Origin: Tomocerus qinae
Taxonomy: Eukaryota > Arthropoda > Collembola > Entomobryomorpha > Tomoceridae
Direction: 5' to 3'
NCBI GenBank assembly: GCA_020055645.1
Contig: CM034546.1
Location: forward strand, 3,534,001 to 3,598,000
DNA: 64,000 nucleotides
The position numbers and the translations under genes were made by a program. Below, piece by piece: positions 49,342 through 58,095 of the stretch (position 1 is its first letter; each line of letters opens with the position of its first letter). The notes under the pieces were generated by a model, which saw nothing but the letters and a program-made list of their open reading frames with translations, was not told the origin of the DNA and ran no database searches.

Positions 49342-51082
49342 ACAAGCAAAAGAATCAGAAAATAATGTGTATAATATAAGTGATTTTAACAGTTACGATG
49401 AGACAATAGATGAGGTTGTAAGATTTGATTTGATGTAATTTTGATTTAACATATTAAAAAACATTATTTATGACGTAATACTCAAATGAAAGTGTGCAGA
49501 AGCAGTACAACTGCCTTCTTTTGAAGGAATCTGTTTCTTATGAAAATAAATATCCAATTTATCGACACGGCTCTTTCCGGATACCACAACTGTGACTAGG
49601 ATCGTTTAATTAATGTTTACAATAAAATTTTATTTTGAAACTTAGAAAGTGATATTGCTGGAATAAAAATTCCCCATTAAATACATTCCTATAAAGCGAA
49701 GGATTGTAAAATAGTAAAGATAGTTCAATTATTTTGTTGTTTTCTTTGTATCATCTGGTACCTAATGGCTTTTTTAACAATACTTCCATAAGGGTATTAT
49801 TGATTGTGGAAGTAAGTGTATACAATTAACTAATTTAAGCTTAGTTAGGTGATAAAGTTAAGTGATTTAAAAAACTCACATTGTAGCAATTAAATCTAGT
49901 ACGTTTTTTATAATAGATAGGCAAATAATATTAACACATTTTAGTTCCAATCCATAGAGCGTTTTTTCAAAGTAGATGGTAGTTTTCCTGACCATTTTTT
50001 CTCCTTCCAGCTGCTCTTGTTCTATTGTTCGCTCCTTTCGCTTCACAGGTTCTGTTGGAAATAGTAGCTTGAGTTTCGATGAAGCGAAAGGAACGAACAA
50101 TAAAACAGTTGATGGTCAGGAAAACTAAAAGGAATGCCATAATACCAATTTGTGTTAGCAATTATGCTATTCATTAAATATACACTTACCTGCCTCGTGG
50201 AAAAATGTACACTTATTTGTTGAACATTTTGGTTTGAAAATTAAATTGTATTTTTGGTCATTTAGTTTTGCATTCTATCTAAACCTAATTTTACAGTGAT
50301 ATACCTTATTGTACAAGGTCATCACTTATATAATCCCCCACCACTATTCAAATCGGTTAGAAAACACCGGGTAAAAATTTGAAAATAAAAGGTTAAAAAT
50401 ATTCAGAAATTCAGGCCACTTTCCAAATTTCCGAATGTTTCCTGTTCAGCAAGAATTTCATTTTGAAATATTATTTCCAGAATCATAACTAGCATGGCAT
50501 TTGTGATTTTTTCACCAATTCTTATCAAAAACGAAGAAACCGAATCGAATTTTTTCCAACTTTTTTGTCGATTTTGAATATCATTTTGATATCTAATCTC
50601 CATTGGGCTGTGGTGGTGGAGTATAATCAAATAATTGATGACCATGTATTATGTTTAAAGTTGAAAATATTTATAAAAATAATTTTCTTTTTTATCGTTG
50701 GACTAGAAATTATTTCTTTCTTACTATAGTTTTGAAATGCACTTGTAGTAACAAAAGCTGTAAATAAAAAAACCATTGGTTTAATTAAATGTCTATTGAT
50801 ATACTTCTATACTTTATTTGCAATAATTTTTAGTCGACAGTAGTGAAAAGATATTCCTAAAGTCTTAGTGGAAAACTGTCCAAATTGGTATATATTTGCC
50901 AGTCATTGATACAGCGTATATGATAGGCATAATATGTATAATACCCCCCTATCCATGGTGACCAAAATTGGCAAATCAAGCTGAATAGTTTGGTGATATA
51001 TTTAACCTTGGCAGGTAGGTGTTTTAAACATTCGGCGTTTTTGACAAGTCCAAATTAGTTTGATTGTACTTCTCTCCCAATC
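49342..51082. other. Transposon interior: LINE tail, inner terminal-repeat copy, hairpin
   Basis: 49342-49551 is the LINE end. 49552-49655 repeats part of the terminal repeat (TCTTTCCGGATACCACAACT). 49978-50130 is an imperfect hairpin (TAGTTTTCCTGACCAT against ATGGTCAGGAAAACTA, and TGTTCGCTCCTTTCGCTTC against GAAGCGAAAGGAACGAACA). 50131-51082 shows no recognised gene. The transposase promoter should lie in the last part, but no motif is clear. Confidence 0.55.
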
Positions 51083-53144
51083 ATGTCTGGAGTTAAGAAG
51101 GTTCTCACCACTGCTGATATAAATCGACTAAATGAAGGTCGAAAAAGAAAAATAAACATAGGAGCAAGTGAGGATTCCCAAAGAAACTTTCTTAGGAATT
51201 GTGGCCTTGAGTACACAAGTCGTAATGGAATGGTTCGCGAAGAAATTGTAAAGGAACCTTTGGTAATTTCAGTACGTTAAATTATGTCGAATTTACTTAG
51301 CAATGAAATAGATAAAAGATAATTGTAGCATGAACTAATCTAGGAAAAAGCTTGCGAAAAAAGATGTCATAAAATAGGATGCATGTTATCACGACAAGAG
51401 AAACAGAGAATAAGCGATGATTTCTGGAGAGTATCAGATGAAAATTATAACAGACAATCGAACATTCTTTTGTCTCCTATGGAATGGTCAGTACCAATTA
51501 AACGGACCACAGACATTGAAATAAGCCGATGCGGAGCCAGTTATTATTACTTTCTAATTAACCAATATGGAATGAGGGTCCCGTGCTGCGCCGCAACATT
51601 TATGAACGTATTTTCAATCGGTAAACAAAGATTAGGGACTGTACGAAAGAAGAAAAAGGCTGGGGTTTTATCGATAGAAGATCAGAGAGGATCTCAACTG
51701 AATAGAGATCGGAAGAAAACAAATATGTAATAATGGAACATATTCAGTCGTTTCCTACCTACCTCTCTCACTATTCCCGAGCCGTAAGTCCAATACCGTC
51801 AACGATAGTCGGTCTTCTCCAATACTTTCCAATTTTGTATATAAAATAATTAATTGACTTAGAACGGGAATCCAGAGAGGTTGTACTTACAACCGGATTT
51901 AAATGCATCAAAGATGTTCCGAATGTTTGTTGATAAATATGGAGATTTCTACAGCGATTTCGAGCATTTGTATAAACACACCCTACGGACAACAAAATTG
52001 TCTTTTGGCTTGCCAAAATCGGACACTTGTAACGTTTGTGACAAGTTAAAATCAAGATTGGGTAATTATGATGCAAGCCAGGAGCAGGAAATTAGAGAAA
52101 CTGAAATACAGTTACAAAATCATCACGTTGCTGCTGAAGGTGGATTTGCAGAAATGAAGAAGGATATTCACAGAGCTAAAGCGGAACCAAATTTCATAGT
52201 CTTGTGCCTGGATATGCAGCAAATTCTTTTATCCCCAAGACTTAGTAATCAGGAGATGTACTATTTAAGAAAATTTTCGTCTTACAACCTCGCTGTAACG
52301 TCTCCTACCACCGATGACTCTGTAATGTACTTTTGGAGCGAAAATAAAGGAAATCGAGGTCAAATTGACATAGGATCTTGCTTATTAAATTATAACGTTC
52401 AAAAATTTAAAAAACTTAGGGAAGGAGAAACACGAACGCTGTGCTTATGGTCGGATAGATGTTCCGGCCAGAAAAACAATTATTCTACCGTCTGCTTATG
52501 GAAGTTTTTTTTACACAACGGTTATTTCACAGAAGTATGTTTCATTTATATCTGAGAAATTTTTATTTTTCGATTCTTAATGATAGCTATTTATTTGATT
52601 GAATATTCATTAGGCGAGACAAAAATTCTTGGTTTCGGGTCATACTTTTTTTGTCATGTGACCGCCATTTTGCGGCTATAGAACGATGTCAAAAAACGCA
52701 ACAGTCCATACGCCAGAAGATTGGGTAGACGTAATTAGAAAATCTAGAGTTGCAAACCCATTCACTGTAGTTCAAATGGGCTTTAACAATTTCAAAAATA
52801 CTGCAGTTTCAGCGGAACTAATTCCTAATCCAACCACTTTTAAGGTTAGTCAATACCACTGTATCGGAATGGAAGTCAATGAGCCTTCTGTATTGATGAC
52901 TAAAACGTCCCATGATGCCAGAGAACCGTGGATGAATCATAATATTTTTAACCCGTATTCGCAAAATATAAGAATTATTAACAGAGTAAGTTGGGAGCCT
53001 CATTGGTTAGTTAATCACAATATCCCCAATGCTTACGAAAATGAGATTCCGATATCTGATGCCAAAAAGAATGACATTCGTAAAATGATTGAATATCTGC
53101 CTACTTTGAAACAACAATTCTTTTTGCTGCTTTTAAATTCATAG
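51083..53144 (+). pseudogene. Transposase-like gene, DUF7869-type RNase-H-like (4 exons, frame broken)
   Basis: Exons 51083-51262, 51344-51783, 51878-52534 and 52614-53144, with GT/AG borders and introns of 79-94 bp. In order: a short N-terminus (KKVLTTADINRLNEGRKRK), a Cys-rich patch (ACEKRCHKIGC), then DFWRVSDENYNRQSNI and VPCCAATFMNVFSIGKQRL, IMEHIQSFPTYLSHYSRA, and a CxxC zinc knuckle (KSDTCNVCDKL). The likely catalytic core is FIVLCLDMQQILLSPRLS, YNLAVTSPT, MYFWSENKGNRGQIDIGSC and LCLWSDRCSGQKNN, followed by FLVSGHTFF, CDRHFAAIER and a C-terminal domain. The LDMQQ and WSDRCSGQ aspartates resemble a DDE/RNase-H-like site. The family assignment is from memory. One frame change near 51700 and two compensating ones near 52660-52685 break it; intact length would be near 600 residues. 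Confidence 0.72.
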
Positions 53145-53631
53145 GTACTTTCATATTTAAATCTTGTTCTGGATTGATGATAGTTGTTCAAGGGTTAATT
53201 TACGCTCTTGGCTACATGTAACTTGTTTATTTGGTTGTTATGTTGTAAATAAATATTATATATTTTTATTGAGTTCTGGTTGCTTGTTCTTCGTCCCAGC
53301 CTATCATATATGATACTACTCATATTTAGACATTTTCACACTTTTTCACTTACGAACGATAAAGTCTAGCATGATACTAATTAATCAATTACTCAATTAG
53401 TATTAACTTAGTTAACATAATATGATCTGTGTTCCCGTGTATCTTCCTAAAACAATTGTTTCTGTTTTCAAATTTGGACATTGAAATCACCAATGTTATC
53501 GGATAATGTCATGAATTAAAGTTCAGGAGTATGACATAAAACGATGGCGACGTGACAATAAATAAATTTAATTAAAATACGATTAAATAAATTTACAACA
53601 GCAAATTTTACTTGTGATTTATTTGCATGAA
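53145..53631. other. Transposon 3' interior, no gene
   Basis: AT-rich sequence between the transposase-like gene and the right terminal repeat. The run AATAAATATTATATATTTTT at about 53248 would suit a polyadenylation region, but this is weak. Confidence 0.35.
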
Positions 53632-54502
53632 AATAGTAATAAATAAAATAAATAAAAATTGGTTTAATAAAAGAAATGGTTAAGGAGGCTCTCCACTTCT
53701 TCATAGCAACCACACGGGCCCAACGATATCAATGATCTAGGTACCGTCGGTACCGTAAAAATCGGCCTTAACCTTCGGAAGGAATAAAGCCATATGTAAA
53801 ACATTTTTTAACATGCATTTAGATAGTGATTGCTATGCAGGCGTGTGTGGAGAGCCTACTTGAATAAAAGAAACAAACAGTTATATAGCTCATTTTTTTA
53901 TGAATGATTATTTTTTAAAGGTTATCTGAATAAGTTGATAATCGTATGAAAAAGGGCAGACATGGGTTGGATTATGCAATACATTGAACTTAAAACATTT
54001 CTCTATGATAAAAAAATTAACTGTAGTATAGTCTACCCTACCCTCTAAGTTTTAAAATAAAATGTTATTCTAAACATTAATTAAACAATCCTAGTCACAG
54101 TTGCAGTATCCGGAAAGGGACGTGTCGACAAATTGGATAAAATGGTTTTTGTCCAATGGGAGAAGTGATTGTATCCGGATAAAATGTATTTCATCCGGAC
54201 AAAACGGTTATTCCTAGTGGACGAAATGGTTTTACTAGTCCACCCTAAGATTTTGAGATTCCGAAATATTGAGTTATTTTTTTAAAATTTTTTGTAAATT
54301 CAATTGTCGGGTCCGGTGGCGTCGGTAGTCGGGTGGGGTGGTTTTGGTTGTCGGGTCCGGTGGTGTCTGTAGTCGGGTGGGGTGTCGTCGGGTGTCGGGT
54401 CCTGGGGCGTCGGTTGTCGGGTGCGGTGGGTTTGGTTGTCGGGTAGGGTGGTGTCGGCTGTCGGGTACTGTGCCGTCGGTTGTCGGGTAGAAGGGATGAG
54501 CC
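53632..54502 (-). repeat. Right terminal inverted repeat
   Basis: Reverse complement of the left repeat. Differences are few: for example a block of about 38 bp (around left 47107-47145) is missing here, and a handful of single substitutions sit in the inner half. The GC-rich array at 54305-54490 matches the left array base for base by eye. Confidence 0.92.
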
Positions 54503-54828
54503 CTTCTAAATATTATTTATAACTTCGTTGCTGTGAAGATGTTCCGATGCCTGGCTACGCATTTGCTCCATTATTATCTGTAATGATATCATCAATTCAA
54601 GTTCTAGTATTCCCAAAAATATCTTACATTCATACAAAATCTGAAGCTTTCAAAGAAGAATGGCAAAACCATCCAAACATGCTGATCCGAAAGTATGTAA
54701 GAAGCTTCTTGCCCTTAAAATTAAATGTTGGTCCTTATTTCATGATGAAGAAATCCACTTGTTTTACATTTTTGGAAATTGTGGCTACACACACATCTAA
54801 TGCCATAATATCTGTAAAGGTGCACTGA

Positions 54829-55856
54829 ATTAAATGTTATGTACCTTGAAGTAGAATAATATAATGTTCTCATGTAATGTCATTCAAAATTAAATTCCAC
54901 ATAAATAGATTAGTTTAGTATATTTATAGTAATAATTATTTTGGAGGGTACCAGCACTATACATACAGTGTGATGTAAACTTTGTTGAAGCTAAATAAAA
55001 TAATGTCTTTTGATGATATTGTTTGCGCGAAGGAGAATATAAAATGAAAACAATTATTTCTTACAAGTTTAATTTTGCTTTGTCTATTATGGCAATGGCA
55101 TAACATTTCAAGCCGTATGCTTTAGCTGACAACATTGGAATATTCCTATATACTTATCCTAAAATATTGATTTAAAACTGTAGTCTAAGGCTAGTGGCAT
55201 GCTTTAAAATATTAAAACTAGATATTCACAGTGGGTAACATTTGCCTACTCTCCCAATGTCCCAATATTAATAAATATGCCGATGAGAGTCAATTGCAGA
55301 CATTCACTAGAATGAACCTACGTAAACTATTACAATTACTAAATCTAGGTGTTCGGTGTTCCTTCTTGACAATTAAGACAAAATTTTAACATTGTTAGTA
55401 GCTATACCAAATGTTGAAATGACTCAGTGAAGTTAAAACTTGTGTACGAAGCAATAATGTCACCAATAAAATTGTAAATATCATGTAAACTGACAATAAG
55501 GACTGTCAGCGAAAACTCCTTCATCTATTATGATTTGACGCTGCACCCTTTACCAAAACAGATATTGCAAATGTTTTTTTAAAGTTTACAGTTTACACTA
55601 AATCATGGTCTAGGGTCATGGTCATCAAGTCTAGGGTGGGGCGCCCCACGCGCCCCACCCTTAGATTAGGTTAGATTATGAAAAATTAGGTTAGGTTAGG
55701 ATTAGGAGAGTGGGGCGGGTAGGGCGCCCCACCCTAGGGAGGGGCTTTTTAGTCTGGCCGGTGTTAGATGGATTTATGGACGTGCACAGGAACATTCCCA
55801 TTTCAGCTTAGTCGTGTAAAAGATTACCTTATAGAGCATAGAAAGTCACGGGTCTT
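54829..55856. other. Duplicated GR downstream flank, then a GC-rich palindrome
   Basis: 54829 to about 55500 matches 33976-34610. The palindrome at 55631-55737 has no counterpart in unit A. No gene. Confidence 0.45.
55631..55737. repeat. 107-bp GC-rich inverted repeat with TTAGG-like core
   Basis: Perfect 16-bp arms CTAGGGTGGGGCGCCC and GGGCGCCCCACCCTAG enclose a core containing GGTTAGGTTAGGATTAGG. It could be a tiny MITE. No target duplication is evident. Confidence 0.65.
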
Positions 55857-58095
55857 GAATTTGAATTTATTGCTGAGATATCACCCTCATCAGAGGTCAT
55901 TACAAATATCAGAGTATATACATAAGATAATTTCCTTGGTAACTTGCTTTTCACATTTAAATTAGTCCCGAAGCTACATCTTCAATACAGGAATAGTTGC
56001 AATTATTATTACTAGTATGGTCGTGTATACACTCATCAATTTGTAGATCAAGTAAATATTTTTTTACTTTTGTCTTAAAGCTATTAATATTATTTATATT
56101 TCTCAGTGGCTCAGGAATACTGTACCATAGCTTAACACCATTAAAGATAACAGTTCGTTTAAAAGAGCAGGAGTTACCTTGGTAATTAGGTAGTGAATAC
56201 TGATTACTTCTAGTTACAATAGTATTAATATAATTAAAATCTATGTAATCCTTAAAGTAGGGAGGGCAATTGTTATTAAAAATCTGGAAAGCTAACTTTA
56301 AAAGTTCAAATTGGTACATATAATTAGGGAACAACCACTTTAATGAGTTTGAGATATCGTATTTAACAGAGTCATATTTCTTATAATCTAAAACAAAGCG
56401 ACCACAACGGCGGATCAACTTTTCCACTAGTTCTATATTAAATTTAGGTGCAGTACCCCAAATAGTGCTCATATAATGAATAATAGGCATTATAAAGGTA
56501 TTTATTGCTGCTTTACGGTTAATACAAGATAAATAGGGCTGTAGAGGATAAAGGGACCACAGTACTGAATTACAACGCCTGTTAACATCTGTTATGTGCG
56601 CAGTCCATTTCAATTCTGAGTCAATTATAAGTCCTAAACATTTTATCTTATCAACAGACTTAATTATAGTATCATTTACCTTAAAACTAACATTTCCAAG
56701 AGATTTAATTATATGAGGTCTACCAACTAACATAAACTGAGTCTTATCTACATTTAATTCCATTCTGTTAACAGACATCCAATCAAGTACACTCAACATA
56801 TCTAGTTCGATTGAATTAATAAGTGCAGATATACTATCTGGTGGGCCAGCAATGCTCATAGTAGTATCATCTGCAAATAGAATACTTAAACTATTTTTTA
56901 TAGCTAACGGCAGGTCATTAATGTATATTGAGAATAAGATAGGCCCTAATACACTTCCTTGGGGCACTCCAAGGGTAGTATATTTAACCTCGGATACATC
57001 ACTATCACTTAAATAAACAAATTGTCCTCTATCCTCTAGATAAGAATCAAACCAATGTGGGTTAATCCCATACCATCCAAGTTTAGTCAGAAGTAGCTCA
57101 CGGCAGATTTTATCAAAGGCTTTGCTTAGATCAAGTGATAAAACTAAACAAATATTACCAATATCAATATTTTGATATAAGAAGTCTGTTAATGCTACTT
57201 GTGCATGTGAAGTCGATTGTTTAGCTCTAAATCCAAATTGTTGGTTGCATAGAATTGAGTTTTTATCTAGATATTTAACCAAATTAGCATAAACACATTT
57301 TTCAATAATCTTAAGAAGGAAAGGTTGATTACTAACAGGTCTTAAGTCCTTAGGTACCTGTACATTAGGTACTTTAGGCGATGGAATTACTTTAGAAATC
57401 TTCAAGTTATTAGGAACAACACCACTTAAAAAACTGTTATTAACAATATCTAATAGTTCAGCACAGACATTCGGGGACTGCATCGTGTAGTGTAGCATTA
57501 TAGGAGATAGTAAGAGACAATCATTATTTTTACCTTGATTATTTTTACAACTTTTCCATGCTTTATATAAACTAGACATATCAATTGGACCGACAGTGAA
57601 GTGTATATCAGGTAATAAAGGTACCATAGGATTACTTGGAAATTCAGGATAAAGACTAGAATTATTCATTGTACTTATACTTATGAAATAATCATTAATA
57701 TCATTAGCTGGTACTGTTATCATATCATAGTTTTTGGGCTTAAAGTTAATAAGAGACTTGATACCATTTGCAGGACCTTTTTTCTCAATAGCTAAGTTAA
57801 CATGATTTTTTGTATCAATATACATTAAAGATTTTACCTTAAGTTTTAATTCAGCATGCTTAGCTATATTTGACTCAGTAGGATATTTACATTTTAATTT
57901 ATAAGCGTTATCACGTTCACGTTTCAAACTTAAAGTGGATTCCGTGAAGGTAAACTTTTTAGGATAATCAACATAAGATTTAGAAATTACTGGGGCAGCT
58001 TTATCAAAGATTGTGGTTAGAGTTTCACAGAATTTTTCCACACGTAAATTAAGGTCGAAACAATTATTTGGAAATACTACATCTATGGTTAGTTC
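55857..58095 (-). mobile_element. 5'-truncated CR1/Jockey-group LINE
   Basis: Contains most of ORF2 (55957-58041 and some open codons before it), about 90 bp of 3' UTR, and a short tail read on plus as TTGAATTTGAATTTATTG at 55857. The endonuclease domain is missing at the 5' end (about 58095). It lies in the unit B intergenic region and is absent from unit A, so it arrived after the duplication. Confidence 0.85.
55957..58041 (-). CDS. LINE ORF2 reverse transcriptase (5'-truncated, open frame)
   Basis: 694 codons without a stop. RT motifs by residue: 219-240 (IPSPKVPNVQVPKDLRPVSN), 265-275 (CNQQFGFRAKQST), motif A at about 299-311 (LVLSLDLSKAFDK), motif B at about 357-372 (LGVPQGSVLGPILFSI), motif C FADD at 389-392, motif D at about 426 (LNVDKTQFMLVGR). 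The C-terminus has KRTVIFNGVKLWYSIPEPLR, characteristic of this LINE group. The catalytic aspartates are present, so the enzyme part looks whole, but the endonuclease needed for target-primed insertion is absent and the first Met is simply the first one in the surviving part. Open codons continue upstream (ELTIDVVFPNN). A copy with no decay over 2 kb is young. Confidence 0.85.
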   Translation of the reverse strand: MEKFCETLTTIFDKAAPVISKSYVDYPKKFTFTESTLSLKRERDNAYKLKCKYPTESNIAKHAELKLKVKSLMYIDTKNHVNLAIEKKGPANGIKSLINFKPKNYDMITVPANDINDYFISISTMNNSSLYPEFPSNPMVPLLPDIHFTVGPIDMSSLYKAWKSCKNNQGKNNDCLLLSPIMLHYTMQSPNVCAELLDIVNNSFLSGVVPNNLKISKVIPSPKVPNVQVPKDLRPVSNQPFLLKIIEKCVYANLVKYLDKNSILCNQQFGFRAKQSTSHAQVALTDFLYQNIDIGNICLVLSLDLSKAFDKICRELLLTKLGWYGINPHWFDSYLEDRGQFVYLSDSDVSEVKYTTLGVPQGSVLGPILFSIYINDLPLAIKNSLSILFADDTTMSIAGPPDSISALINSIELDMLSVLDWMSVNRMELNVDKTQFMLVGRPHIIKSLGNVSFKVNDTIIKSVDKIKCLGLIIDSELKWTAHITDVNRRCNSVLWSLYPLQPYLSCINRKAAINTFIMPIIHYMSTIWGTAPKFNIELVEKLIRRCGRFVLDYKKYDSVKYDISNSLKWLFPNYMYQFELLKLAFQIFNNNCPPYFKDYIDFNYINTIVTRSNQYSLPNYQGNSCSFKRTVIFNGVKLWYSIPEPLRNINNINSFKTKVKKYLLDLQIDECIHDHTSNNNCNYSCIEDVASGLI

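Larger units (their letters stand above)
47344..49551 (+). mobile_element. Internally deleted LINE nested in the transposon
   Basis: A CR1/Jockey-group non-LTR element with the end of ORF1, an ORF2 endonuclease domain and the extreme C-terminus of ORF2, but no reverse transcriptase core. It interrupts an inner copy of the transposon terminal sequence: ACCATTTTATC on the left resumes as TATCCAATTTATCGAC on the right, suggesting a 4-base overlap. The 3' part has VYNISDFNSYDETIDE then VVRFDLM, a stop, a TTTGAT-rich stretch and an A-rich end (about 49551). Confidence 0.8.
46362..54502 (+). mobile_element. 8141-bp DNA transposon: long TIRs, 9-bp target duplication, DUF7869-like transposase
   Basis: Termini GGCTCATCCC...GGGATGAGCC are flanked by CTTCTAAAT (46353-46361 and 54503-54511). 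Terminal inverted repeats run to about 47270 on the left and from about 53632 on the right, roughly 0.9 kb each; their outer 200 bp are identical by eye and the rest nearly so, except for a gap of about 38 bp in the right copy. Each holds a GC-rich subterminal array (CCCGACAACCGACGCCACCGG type, about 10 units) and a degenerate copy of the CCGGAT/TTTTGTCC MITE sequence. Inside are a nested LINE (47344-49551), a partial inner copy of the terminal repeat on each side of it, a hairpin at 49978-50130 and the transposase-like gene at 51083-53144. There is no capsid or polymerase gene. A 9-bp duplication is compatible with Mutator-like elements, but the protein does not look like MULE transposase. 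Confidence 0.92.
45465..54828 (+). pseudogene. Gustatory-receptor-like pseudogene split by an 8.1-kb transposon
   Basis: Exon 1 is 45465-45828 and exon 2 starts at 45895, both with the same splice sites as 32752-33975. Exon 2 is open up to 46361, codes GFAGKYMKSGPIKNSK through EFFYVLAPPVFLVAALLN, and is then cut by the transposon at 46362-54502. It resumes at 54512 after the duplicated CTTCTAAAT and ends at 54828. About 20 bases past the insertion a further 10-base loss relative to the intact copy (AAGATG, then TTCCGATGCC) shifts the frame, so even without the transposon it would not be a full receptor. The remaining C-terminal piece keeps NVGPYFMMKKSTCFTFLEI. Loss looks recent, as the halves are otherwise over 90% identical to the intact copy. 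Confidence 0.9.

Noticed and set aside
50403-50645. 80-codon minus-strand frame inside the transposon
   Set aside because: No family resemblance and no splice partners; probably chance.
46362-54502. Polinton, LTR or other virus-like element
   Set aside because: No capsid, polymerase, integrase or LTR is visible. The 9-bp duplication and single spliced transposase-like gene fit a plain DNA transposon. I saw no LTR or virus-derived element elsewhere in the window either.
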